From NCBI GenBank assembly GCA_003235605.1, contig QJVU01000026.1:1-8374 (forward strand): a stretch of 8,374 nt of DNA. The letters are read 5' to 3'. Shown here in pieces: positions 1 to 6,493 of this stretch. The position numbers and the translations under genes are program-made. Positions within the stretch are counted from its first letter, which is position 1. Each line of letters starts with the position of its first letter. This DNA comes from Planctomycetota bacterium (GTDB lineage: Bacteria > Planctomycetota > UBA1135 > UBA2386). The notes beneath the pieces were generated by a model. It saw nothing but the letters and a program-made list of their open reading frames with translations. It searched no databases and was not told where the DNA came from.

Positions 1-8
1 TTGCCAAC

Positions 9-1490
9 ATGAACCTGACGCCGATCTGGGTCGGCTTCACCTTCCCTACCGGTGAGCGGAGCCGCGACAACCTGCGCTACACGCTGCACAGCCTGCAGCT
101 TCCCGGGGGAGTTGCCCGCATCGGCACCACCCGCAGCGTCCACCACTTCACCGGCGAGGTGCCAGGCATGGTGCTCACCGGACTTGTGGAGCGCGACGGC
201 AAGCGGCGCCACGACGCACTGGCGGAGGTGATGCAGCTCGCGGAGCCTGCTGGCGAGTGGGCCGAGCTCTACGACGCCGCCGGCCGGGAGGTCGCTACGG
301 AGCACCAGGACTGGCCCAACCGACTGTGCCCTAACGAGTCGGGAATCAACATGGACGCGATCTGGTTTGCGTTGACCGGCATCCGCCACGCCAGCGTCCC
401 GAACTTCGATGACGACAGCATCAAGGTGAAGATCCGCATGGCTCCGGACATGACCTACTTGAAGCTGTTGAACCTTCGCAAGGACGGTCGAGCCTTCAAC
501 CTGGACTTGGTGGACAAGCCGCGGTTCCTGACCCAGGACGAGCTCAAGCGGCAGCAGAACCTGCCCCCGGACCAGCGGCGGGACCCGAAGAAGAAACACC
601 GCCGCATCCACTTCCACATGGAACTGGCCTGCGACAACCCTCCGAAGGGCTACTGGCAGGTGGATGCAAACGTCGTCGGCACGATGTTCGTGCGCTACCT
701 ACGCAAGGAAATGCCCGTAACGGAAGAGGAGTTCTGGAAGGAAGACCAGGAGGAGTACTTCCCCGGTGCTGTCGCCTTCCACAACAAACCTCCTGCGCCC
801 AAGGCCGCGGTGGAGGGAGCACAGACTCTGCTGCTGACCAATCGCAAGCTGGCAGCGGACCTGTGGCGCGACGTGGAGGGCAACACCATAAAGGACGTTA
901 CCGTCGTCGACACCGGCCTGCCGCTGTCCCTGGAGTCCCTGACCTCGCTGTTGTTGGATGGAGACGGTGCGCCGCGACACAAGACACTGTTCCTGGACAT
1001 TGGCTACGATGCATCCGATGCACGCACCTATCGAGACCACCGCTTCTGGCAGACGAAGCTCTGGCAGGACGCCCTGAAGAAGTTCCGTGACGGCGGCGGC
1101 CAGGTGCTGCAGGTGCGCCCAGTCGAGACCTTCCAGGTGCAGAAGTCGGATGGCAGCTTCGCGGCTGTGCTGGCGAAGGAAGGCCGACTCGAGCTCGACG
1201 CCGGACAGGTTCCAACCGTCGTCCGGGTGCGCGTCGACTCCGACCGTGATCGGGAGGTGGTGCTGAGGACCGGTACCGGCTGCGGCTACACCTTGGTGGT
1301 GAACGGGAACGAGATCGTGAGCGAGGAGGCAAGTCGCATGCCCCTCCCTGACCAGGACGCGGAGGTCATCGATCTCAAGAAAGGCGACAACAACATCGAC
1401 CTTCGCCTCAAGGGCAACGGTCAGCCGGTTGTCTACTGCCGCATCACCGACGCACGCGGGCGTCCGATCCGCGGAGTGCAGGTCAAGTAG
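9..1490 (+). CDS. Unrecognised protein, possibly partial at the left edge
   Basis: I do not recognise this 493-residue protein. The ATG at 9 is the first start inside the window, but the frame is open to the window edge (two more codons) and no ribosome site can be judged, so the gene may begin upstream. No signal peptide or membrane segment is visible in what is present. Residues 1-170 are mixed. Residues 176-205 are very charged, with a basic KKKHRR stretch near 195. Residues 235-250 are acidic (EEEFWKEDQEEYF). Residues about 395-493 look all-beta, with alternating hydrophobic residues and turn motifs such as VVNGNE, KKGDNNIDLRL and a closing DARGRPIRG, like a jelly-roll or carbohydrate-binding-like module; this is inference from pattern only. 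It ends nine bases from the convergent anti-sigma gene, so it belongs to a different transcription unit. An extracytoplasmic enzyme or structural protein is possible, but no catalytic motif supports a function. Confidence 0.75.
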   Translation: MNLTPIWVGFTFPTGERSRDNLRYTLHSLQLPGGVARIGTTRSVHHFTGEVPGMVLTGLVERDGKRRHDALAEVMQLAEPAGEWAELYDAAGREVATEHQDWPNRLCPNESGINMDAIWFALTGIRHASVPNFDDDSIKVKIRMAPDMTYLKLLNLRKDGRAFNLDLVDKPRFLTQDELKRQQNLPPDQRRDPKKKHRRIHFHMELACDNPPKGYWQVDANVVGTMFVRYLRKEMPVTEEEFWKEDQEEYFPGAVAFHNKPPAPKAAVEGAQTLLLTNRKLAADLWRDVEGNTIKDVTVVDTGLPLSLESLTSLLLDGDGAPRHKTLFLDIGYDASDARTYRDHRFWQTKLWQDALKKFRDGGGQVLQVRPVETFQVQKSDGSFAAVLAKEGRLELDAGQVPTVVRVRVDSDRDREVVLRTGTGCGYTLVVNGNEIVSEEASRMPLPDQDAEVIDLKKGDNNIDLRLKGNGQPVVYCRITDARGRPIRGVQVK

Positions 1491-1499
1491 CGGACCGAC

Positions 1500-3032
1500 C
1501 TAGCGGCGCCCCCCGCGGGGCGACGGGTCTGTCGGAGAGGCATGGTCCGCCTCCCGCAACACCAGGTAGAACTGCATTTGTGTCGGCGCCCGCCCGGCGT
1601 CGGGCCTGGGGGCGGCGAAGCTGGTCCCGCCCGGAAGGGGACCCTGGCGTAGCTCCTGGCCGACCACGCCCCGCTTGGACCTGCCGAGGAACGTCTTCAA
1701 CTGCTGGAACAGATCCTCCACCTCCAGCGAGTTCCCGATCACCAGGAGCAGCTGGTCCCCTGGTTCCAGCATGGCCGGACCCACAGCCCCGGCGCCTGCC
1801 TGGGGCGCTACGCCCGCCTGGGGCGCTTGACCTGCCTGGGGCGCTTGAGGTGCCGGCGGAGAGCGTCTTTGGAGCTCGACCAAGCTGCGGGTCACGTCCA
1901 CGACCTGTGCCTGGCGCAGGATCTGATTGCCCGCCCCCCACACCTTCTCCTTCTCCTGCTGCTGCAGGTAGCCCAGGAAACCCCGGGCCAGCTTGCCCTG
2001 TTCCTTGTGCTCTGCGTTGTCCTCGCCGGTCGCGGCCTTGCCAGCCTCAGCTCGCGTTCGCACGCCGGTTCCCGGACCCTGACCCACCACCGGCGGTTTC
2101 CCCAGCTGCACGATCACCACGAGCGGCAGCTGGGACAGGCCCTTGGCGTCCTCCATCCCGGCTCGCTTCTTCTCCGCTTCCTGTCCCGGGGCCACCAGCC
2201 GGCTCTCGTCGCGCTGGTCCTGCGGCTCCTGGATCGTGAATACCTGGTTCGTGATGCGGCGCAGTTCCTCCAGCTGCCCTGCGGCACCGCCGGGGTACCG
2301 CCGATCTGCCTTGCCTGGCACGTTTCGGGGAGCCGCGGCTGTCTGTTCCGCGCCACCGGTTCCGGCCGGCTCGGACTGCGTGGACGGCACCCTGGCCATG
2401 TCATTGTCCTTGTCCCTCTCCTCCGCTGCGGCTTTGTTCCCGGCTTTCTGTGTCTGCTTGTGAACCTCCAGGATTTCCTCTTCGGCCTGCTCGTCGGCCT
2501 TGCCTTGTCGGCTCGCCGCCTTCGAACGCGGTCTGGAGACCCTGCGGACCTCGCCGCCCGCCTTCTCGCTGTCCAACCGCTCCGCTTCCGCCTTGCGGGG
2601 AGGTCCTGCCTTGCCCTCGCCGCGGTCCCCGTACTCATCCCTGGCGACATCCACCCGCTTGTCGCCGTAATCCTGGCGCATACCCGAAGGTCGGTTGAGC
2701 AGGACCAGGACCAGGACCAGGGCAGCCGCCGCGGCGAGACTTGCAACGAAGGGAACCAGTCGGAACAGGGGAGGGCGCTCGCGCCGCACGCGCTGCAGGA
2801 CACCCGCCACCAGATCCCGAGGAGGCTCCTCGTGGGCCGCTGGCTCCGCCAAGTGTCGTCGCAGCAACTCGACGGTGGCGCGGTACTCCTCTGCTTGTCG
2901 CCGCAGCTCCGGGTCCCGAGCCAGCTGCGCCTCGAGCTCCTGTCGGGCTTGTTCGCCCAGGCGACCGTCCACCCAGTCGGCAAAGCGGTCGTCCAGGCCA
3001 TTCGGCTCCGGCTCGTCTCGTTTCTGGCTCAC
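1500..3032 (-). CDS. Probable membrane anti-sigma factor, Cys-less, with long extracytoplasmic tail
   Basis: This 510-residue single-pass membrane protein is the likely anti-sigma factor of the ECF sigma factor just upstream. Residues 10-62 resemble a cytoplasmic anti-sigma domain (DDRFADWVDGRLGE, then a charged helix), but the HxxxCxxC zinc motif of many such proteins is absent. One hydrophobic segment at about 91-113 would cross the membrane. The remaining roughly 390 residues would lie outside the cytoplasm: 115-245 is low-complexity and rich in Lys, Glu, Arg and Ala; a hydrophobic patch (LPLVVIVQLG) follows near 302; a proline-glutamine repeat spans 394-415; and 424-495 could fold (LLLVIGNSLEVEDLFQQLKTFL). 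The GTG start overlaps the sigma stop as GTGA, and a GGAG eight bases upstream supports it. Overlap suggests translational coupling, as is usual for sigma/anti-sigma pairs. Function is inferred from position and architecture; the signal sensed is unknown. Confidence 0.78.
   Translation of the reverse strand: MSQKRDEPEPNGLDDRFADWVDGRLGEQARQELEAQLARDPELRRQAEEYRATVELLRRHLAEPAAHEEPPRDLVAGVLQRVRRERPPLFRLVPFVASLAAAAALVLVLVLLNRPSGMRQDYGDKRVDVARDEYGDRGEGKAGPPRKAEAERLDSEKAGGEVRRVSRPRSKAASRQGKADEQAEEEILEVHKQTQKAGNKAAAEERDKDNDMARVPSTQSEPAGTGGAEQTAAAPRNVPGKADRRYPGGAAGQLEELRRITNQVFTIQEPQDQRDESRLVAPGQEAEKKRAGMEDAKGLSQLPLVVIVQLGKPPVVGQGPGTGVRTRAEAGKAATGEDNAEHKEQGKLARGFLGYLQQQEKEKVWGAGNQILRQAQVVDVTRSLVELQRRSPPAPQAPQAGQAPQAGVAPQAGAGAVGPAMLEPGDQLLLVIGNSLEVEDLFQQLKTFLGRSKRGVVGQELRQGPLPGGTSFAAPRPDAGRAPTQMQFYLVLREADHASPTDPSPRGGRR
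1506..1523. terminator. Possible GC hairpin at the convergent gene ends
   Basis: CGCCCC at 1507-1512 pairs with GGGGCG at 1517-1522 across a four-base loop; within it CCCCGCGGGG (1511-1520) is a perfect palindrome. It lies 16 bases after the stop of the plus-strand gene ending at 1490 and inside the last codons of the minus-strand anti-sigma gene. There is no T-run on either side, so it is not a canonical intrinsic terminator. It may simply reflect GC-rich Arg/Gly codons. Confidence 0.25.
1798..1845. repeat. 18-bp tandem repeat inside the anti-sigma gene
   Basis: GCCTGGGGCGCT occurs at 1798-1809, 1816-1827 and 1834-1845, a strict 18-bp period (three copies). On the minus strand it encodes the six-residue units of a Pro-Gln-Ala-Gly tract (APQAGQ, APQAGV and APQAGA, residues about 397-415). 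It is an in-frame coding minisatellite, probably a flexible linker in the extracytoplasmic part; changes in copy number would keep the frame. Confidence 0.8.
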
Positions 3033-3739
3033 GGCATGAACTCCTTCAACTTCCTCTGCAGGATGAGGCGCCCGCGATGGATCTTCGAACGCACCGTGCC
3101 AGGAGCAAGTTCCAGGACCTCGCTGATCTCCTCGTAGGACAGACCTTGCATGTCCCGCAGCAGGACACAGTCGCGGAACTCGTCAGGAAGCTCGGCCACC
3201 GCAGCCCTCACGGCCATTGAGATCTCGTTGTGATGGGCGCGATCGGATGGATCCCGTTCCTTGGAGTCGGGTTCGATGTGCAAGTCGTCGGAGCCCCCTA
3301 TGGGCGCGTCGATGGAGTAGGTGCGGCGGTCTCGCTTCATGGCCCGGCGGCGGCGGACCTCGCTGATGATCACGTTCATGGTGATCTTGTGGAGCCAGGT
3401 GGTGAACAAAGCCCGGCCGTCAAAGCTCTGCAGTCCCCGGTAGACCCGCAGGAAGACCTCCTGGCACAGGTCGGTGGCAGTCCCTCGGTCACAGCTCAGC
3501 ATCCGGATCACGAGGCCGTAAACCCTCCTCTGGTTGTTTTCGACAAGCTCCCGAAAGGCCTCCTCCTCTCCCTGTTGGGCCCGCAGCAACGCCCCGCGGT
3601 TGGGGTCGTCCTGCGCCAGCGCCAGGTCGTCGAGAGGGTGGTCTTCCCGGGACGGTAGCCGGGTTTCCCCGGCGGGCCGCCGCAAACGATCGGTGCCTTC
3701 GAGGGTTCCCTGGGGTTCCGGTTTTTCGTTGCGGGCCAA
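3029..3739 (-). CDS. ECF-type RNA polymerase sigma factor (sigma-70 family, RpoE-like)
   Basis: This 236-residue protein is an extracytoplasmic-function sigma factor, which directs RNA polymerase to a small regulon and is normally held inactive by a partner anti-sigma factor. Region 2 spans about residues 47-130, with the core-binding helix DLCQEVFLRVY at 90-100 and the -10 recognition segment around FDGRALFTTWLHKITMN. Region 4 spans about 175-232 with the helix-turn-helix LSYEEISEVLELAPGTVRSK and the typical ELPDEFRDCVLLRD lead-in. About 45 residues of charged, probably disordered N-terminus make it longer than the usual 180-200. The start is TTG at 3739: an in-frame TAA lies 48 bases upstream and no ATG or GTG intervenes. 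GGAG five bases before the TTG is a fair ribosome site; a perfect AGGAGG 18 bases upstream is too distant to serve it. The anti-sigma gene follows with a GTGA overlap. Autoregulation is likely but not demonstrated. Confidence 0.93.
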   Translation of the reverse strand: MARNEKPEPQGTLEGTDRLRRPAGETRLPSREDHPLDDLALAQDDPNRGALLRAQQGEEEAFRELVENNQRRVYGLVIRMLSCDRGTATDLCQEVFLRVYRGLQSFDGRALFTTWLHKITMNVIISEVRRRRAMKRDRRTYSIDAPIGGSDDLHIEPDSKERDPSDRAHHNEISMAVRAAVAELPDEFRDCVLLRDMQGLSYEEISEVLELAPGTVRSKIHRGRLILQRKLKEFMP

Positions 3740-3827
3740 GGGCTCTCCGAGGCTATGCCTCCTAGGATATGCGGGTTACCAGGATACCGTCGCATCATCA
3801 GGACGACCCGCTCACCGACGAACTTCC
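3740..3827. promoter_or_regulatory. Divergent intergenic region between the sigma operon and the CxxC-protein gene
   Basis: These 88 bases separate two divergent starts and should hold both promoters. AGGATA is directly repeated at 3764-3769 and 3781-3786, and GGTTACC (3774-3780) with GGATACC (3782-3788) forms an imperfect inverted repeat (five of seven positions pair). CATATCC on the minus strand (3765-3771) could be part of a -10 element, but I found no convincing -35, nor a GGAAC-type ECF promoter. The assignment rests on layout rather than on a recognised box. Confidence 0.4.
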
Positions 3828-4121
3828 ATGGCCCGTCACCTGTTCCGCTTCCGCTGCCCCTGCTGCGACAAGCAGATCGAACTGGACACCCGCTCCGGCA
3901 AGGCCCGGCCCCTGAAGGCCGAGGATACCAAGCCGGACGAGGACATGGACAAGCTCGTGGCTCAGCAGAAGCACGAGGGCGAGCGTCTCACCGATGTCTT
4001 CCAGCAGGCCGCCTCCGACCAAGCCAAGCACAAGCAGAAGCTCGAGGACGCCTTCAGCCAGGCATTCGAGGAGGCCAAGGACGACAAGGAGAAGCCGCCG
4101 AACCCCTTCGACCTGGATTGA
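3828..4121 (+). CDS. Small CxxC-knuckle protein with charged helical tail, function unknown
   Basis: This 97-residue protein has no function I can name. The first 27 residues resemble half of a zinc ribbon: a short beta-like run (HLFRFRCPCCDKQIELD) with one CxxC pair (C10 and C13) and RSGKARP after it. No second CxxC exists, so a full zinc-ribbon site would need a partner or a dimer. Residues about 38-88 are highly charged and predicted by eye to be helical or coiled coil (KLVAQQKHEGERLTDVFQQ), and the end is NPFDLD. The ATG at 3828 is chosen because the CxxC start is typical of small zinc-ribbon proteins; the same frame is open further upstream but there it is antisense to the sigma gene. 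No clear Shine-Dalgarno is seen. It diverges from the sigma operon and its stop touches that of the carbonic anhydrase-like gene. Similar short proteins are, to my memory, found in planctomycetes, which I cannot verify here. Confidence 0.8.
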   Translation: MARHLFRFRCPCCDKQIELDTRSGKARPLKAEDTKPDEDMDKLVAQQKHEGERLTDVFQQAASDQAKHKQKLEDAFSQAFEEAKDDKEKPPNPFDLD

Positions 4122-4718
4122 TCACCCTTCCGATTCCTCCGGCGCCAGATAGCTCCGGGCCCTCTCGATGTAGTGTGCGGCGCTCTGCCGAAGTCCCTCC
4201 ATCTCCGCGTCGGTGACCTGCCGCTGCACCCGCCCCGGGACGCCGACAACCAGCGATCGGTCGGGGATGACCACGTTCTCGCGGATCAGGGCGCCGGCGC
4301 CAACGATGCAGTACTTGCCGATACGACTCCCGCCCAGGATGACCGCACCCATACCGATGAGGCAACAATCCCCCACCTCGACACCGTGCAGGGTCACCGA
4401 GTGCCCGACGGTGCAGTTGCGGCCAATCCGATGGGGGACACCCACGTCTACATGCACCACGGTGTTGTCCTGGATGTTGGTGCCGTCCCCGATCTCGATC
4501 CAGGAATCATCGCCGCGAATGGTCACGCCGAACCAGATGCCGACGTCCTTGCCGAGGCGCACGTCGCCGATGACGACGGCATTGTCGGCGATCATGGCAT
4601 CACCGCGGCGCTTGAGGCGGCCCACCATGTCGGGGTGCACTCGGAACTCGCGTTGCTGGCTGGTCATTGGCTGGTCTTGACTGGTTTGGGCTGATCTCTT
4701 GCGCTCTTGGCTGGTCAC
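4122..4718 (-). CDS. Gamma-class carbonic anhydrase-like hexapeptide-repeat protein (YrdA/PaaY type)
   Basis: This is a left-handed beta-helix protein of the gamma carbonic anhydrase family, trimeric enzymes or homologues that bind a metal between subunits and may hydrate CO2. The three metal-binding histidines are present: H89 in TVVHVD, H106 in TVGHS and H111 in TLHG. The conserved IRGD (residues 67-70) and NIQDN (81-85) motifs also match. Hexapeptide turns run from about 43 to 163, ending in GVPGRV, with a C-terminal helix. The acidic loop of the archaeal Cam enzyme is lacking, as in YrdA-like proteins, so catalytic activity is uncertain. The GTG at 4718 overlaps the stop of the upstream protease gene (GTGA) and gives 198 residues. 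The ATG at 4667 gives 181, closer to family length, and removes a repetitive 17-residue extension. Neither has a clear Shine-Dalgarno. It is the last gene of the six-gene minus-strand run. Confidence 0.9.
   Translation of the reverse strand: MTSQERKRSAQTSQDQPMTSQQREFRVHPDMVGRLKRRGDAMIADNAVVIGDVRLGKDVGIWFGVTIRGDDSWIEIGDGTNIQDNTVVHVDVGVPHRIGRNCTVGHSVTLHGVEVGDCCLIGMGAVILGGSRIGKYCIVGAGALIRENVVIPDRSLVVGVPGRVQRQVTDAEMEGLRQSAAHYIERARSYLAPEESEG
4653..4717. repeat. Degenerate short repeats at the 5' end of the carbonic anhydrase-like gene
   Basis: TTGGCTGGTC occurs exactly at 4667-4676 and 4707-4716, 40 bases apart, with diverged copies at about 4655-4665 (GCTGGCTGGTC), 4677-4687 (TTGACTGGTTT) and 4688-4697. 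On the coding strand these give the Thr-Ser-Gln-rich start of the long form of the protein (TSQ three times, SAQ once). The array covers the region between the two candidate start codons. Confidence 0.6.
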
Positions 4719-5437
4719 TGGGCCGGCGCATCAAACACCTGCTCGAGAAGGCCCGGCCACAACAGGACACAACCAACCGTCAGGCTGTTGTGCAGCATAT
4801 GGGCGAGAATCGGCGCGGCCAGCCCGTTGGTGCGCCGACGGAGGTACCCGAAGAGAAAACCCATCAGCGTCAGCGGCAGCGCATACTCCAGGCCGTGCAT
4901 GATGCCAAACCAGGCCGAGGTGATCCACAGTGCGGGGGTCGCCCCCCACCGCACGTCTACGAACCGGTAGATGTAGCCGCGGAAGAACAACTCCTCCCCG
5001 ATGGGCCCAAGGACGCAGGCCAGCAGGATCAACAGGAGTTGCCCCTCGGGCGGTGCGGGTCCAGCGAGATAGACGAGGACCGTTTGAGCAGGTAGCTCAC
5101 TGCCTATGCTGCGCACGAGCAGCGGGTACAGAACCAGAGAAAACGGTACCCACAGCAACATGAACGAGAGATACGTCGCGACCGTCCGCAACGCGTTGCC
5201 AGCGAGGCGGAATGCCAGTCCCTTGTGGCGGAGGGCGGCAAACTGGCAGAGCAGCATGATGCCGAACATCTGCAGCACAGCGCCACACTCCAGGCCGATG
5301 ACAGCGGCACCGGAAAAGCCCAGAAAGAGCAGGAGCGCCCGACCCAACAGGGGAACGAAGTAGAGCAGAAGGAACGCCGCCGCAGCATCCGTGGTGGCGT
5401 CCACGTGGAGCGTCGGCAACAGAGGCGAACGCTCCAT
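4715..5437 (-). CDS. CPBP family intramembrane glutamic protease (CAAX-protease-like)
   Basis: This 240-residue protein is a polytopic membrane protease of the CPBP/Abi family. The three family motifs are intact: EELFFR with the Glu pair at 148-149 and Arg 153, FGIMH with His 181, and HMLHN with His 213 and Asn 217. These residues form the active site within the membrane in characterised members such as archaeal Rce1. Several hydrophobic stretches (about 20-40, 43-68, 84-110, 131-147, 166-182, 186-199 and 207-232) fit six or seven membrane helices. The ATG at 5437 lies two bases after the thiG stop with no strong ribosome site, so translation is probably coupled; its own stop overlaps the next gene by four bases. 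Members act in prenyl-protein processing, bacteriocin self-immunity or signalling, and the substrate cannot be told from this sequence. Its link to thiamin synthesis may be only positional. Confidence 0.92.
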   Translation of the reverse strand: MERSPLLPTLHVDATTDAAAAFLLLYFVPLLGRALLLFLGFSGAAVIGLECGAVLQMFGIMLLCQFAALRHKGLAFRLAGNALRTVATYLSFMLLWVPFSLVLYPLLVRSIGSELPAQTVLVYLAGPAPPEGQLLLILLACVLGPIGEELFFRGYIYRFVDVRWGATPALWITSAWFGIMHGLEYALPLTLMGFLFGYLRRRTNGLAAPILAHMLHNSLTVGCVLLWPGLLEQVFDAPAQ

Positions 5438-5439
5438 GC

Positions 5440-6222
5440 CTAGCTGCGGGAGATCAGGCCTTCCTCGGGGGAAGACGCTGTCGCATACAGGCGCCTGGGG
5501 ATGCGGCCCGCCAGGTACGCATCACGCCCGGCCTCGCATGCCGCGTTCATTGCTCGTGCCATGCGCACCGGATCCTTCGCCAGGGCCACGCCGGTGTTGA
5601 GCAGCACCCCGTCGGCGCCCAGTTCCATGGCGATGGTGACGTCGGAGGCCGTGCCGACGCCCGCGTCGACGATGATCGGTACCTTCGCCCGCTCGAGGAT
5701 GATGCGGATGTTGTTCGGGTTCAAGATCCCCTGACCCGACCCTATCGGCGCGCCTGCGGGCATTACCGCCGCCACGCCAACATCCTCGAGCCGCCGGGCC
5801 AGCACGGGGTCGTCACTGGTGTAGCAGAGCACACTGAAGTCCTCCTTCACCAGGACCTTCGCGGCGTCCAAGGTCCCCACGGGATCCGGCAACAGGGTGT
5901 CCTTGTCCCCCAACACCTCCAGCTTGACCATGTCCGACATGCCGGCTTCGCGCCCGAGCATCGCTGTCCGGATCGCTTCCTCGGCGGTGAAACAGCCGGC
6001 GGTGTTGGGCAGCAGCAGATAGCGGTCCAGGTCCAGGTAGTCGAGCAGGGTCTTGCCCGCCGGGACCCCCAGCTTCATCCGCCGCACCGCCACGGTCACG
6101 CACTGGGTCCCCGAGGCCTCCAGCGCCCGCTTCATGACGTCCAGGTCCTCGTACTTGCCGGTTCCCAGGAACAGGCGCGACTCGAACTCGTGCTTGCCGA
6201 TCACCAGCGGGCGCAGGCTCAT
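5440..6222 (-). CDS. thiG: Thiazole synthase ThiG
   Basis: ThiG forms the thiazole phosphate of thiamin from 1-deoxy-D-xylulose 5-phosphate, dehydroglycine and the sulfur carried as ThiS thiocarboxylate. The 260-residue length is normal for the family. Motifs in order are FLGTGKY (18-24), LPNTAGC (71-77), VKLEVLGD with K100 as the expected Schiff-base lysine, the phosphate-binding [12 protein letters not shown] (155-166), [10 protein letters not shown] (185-194) and LLNTGVA (207-213). The frame is open upstream to 6384, but ATG 6222 is chosen because the family starts here and AGGA lies eight bases before it; the upstream part overlaps thiS. It follows thiS by ten bases. ThiF and the dehydroglycine-forming enzyme (ThiO or ThiH) are not in the window. 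Identification is secure. Confidence 0.97.
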   Translation of the reverse strand: MSLRPLVIGKHEFESRLFLGTGKYEDLDVMKRALEASGTQCVTVAVRRMKLGVPAGKTLLDYLDLDRYLLLPNTAGCFTAEEAIRTAMLGREAGMSDMVKLEVLGDKDTLLPDPVGTLDAAKVLVKEDFSVLCYTSDDPVLARRLEDVGVAAVMPAGAPIGSGQGILNPNNIRIILERAKVPIIVDAGVGTASDVTIAMELGADGVLLNTGVALAKDPVRMARAMNAACEAGRDAYLAGRIPRRLYATASSPEEGLISRS

Positions 6223-6232
6223 TTTGAAGATC

Positions 6233-6460
6233 CTATCCCCCCCCCACGATGGTGACGATCTCCAACTGGTCCCCCGCCTCCACCGGCGTATCGGCATGCC
6301 GAGCCCTCGGCACGATCTGCCTGTTGCGTTCCACCGCCACCTGGGTGTGGCAACCGACTCCCAGGTGGCGAAGCAGCGTCGCAATGGTGAGCGGCCTGGG
6401 CACCAACCGCGTCTCGCCGTTGACCCGAACCTCCTGGGTATTCGCTTCGCCAGTGCTCAT
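6233..6460 (-). CDS. thiS: Sulfur carrier protein ThiS
   Basis: This 75-residue ubiquitin-fold protein carries sulfur as a C-terminal thiocarboxylate to ThiG. It ends IVGGG, giving the obligatory terminal Gly-Gly. The internal [12 protein letters not shown] segment (residues 41-52) and [12 protein letters not shown] are typical of ThiS; a loose N-terminal extension of about nine residues makes it slightly longer than the usual 65-70. The ATG at 6460 is supported by GGAG five bases upstream. It lies 33 bases after the methyltransferase stop and ten before thiG, so the pair is certainly co-transcribed. No TPP riboswitch can fit in the 33-base gap and none of its motifs are seen. A nine-G run encodes the terminal glycines; see the separate repeat entry. 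Confidence 0.95.
   Translation of the reverse strand: MSTGEANTQEVRVNGETRLVPRPLTIATLLRHLGVGCHTQVAVERNRQIVPRARHADTPVEAGDQLEIVTIVGGG
6237..6245 (-). repeat. Nine-base homopolymer (G9 on the coding strand) at the thiS 3' end
   Basis: The plus strand has nine consecutive C, read as G9 in thiS: the last base of a Val codon, two Gly codons and two bases of the third. The TAG stop follows at once. With eight G (or eleven) the reading frame would miss the TAG and run through a short linker (DRIFK) into the thiG ATG in frame, creating a ThiS-ThiG fusion. Confidence 0.9.
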
Positions 6461-6493
6461 ACCTGCTCCATCTGAGATGACCCAGCGCGGGTT

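Noticed and set aside
1827..3137. Long plus-strand open frame (436 codons) opposite the anti-sigma gene
   Set aside because: It is antisense to a well-supported gene, has no recognisable motif, and its composition fits a mirror frame of GC-rich coding DNA.
3534..3827. Upstream extension of the plus-strand CxxC-protein frame to 3534
   Set aside because: The extra codons are antisense to the sigma factor gene and are Arg/Ser-rich; the recognisable small-protein start is ATG 3828.
6223..6384. Upstream extension of the thiG frame
   Set aside because: It overlaps thiS in a different frame and encodes no ThiS-like sequence; ATG 6222 with AGGA matches the family start.
6461..6493. TPP riboswitch before thiS
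   Set aside because: The gap is only 33 bases and no thi-box motif is seen on the minus strand.
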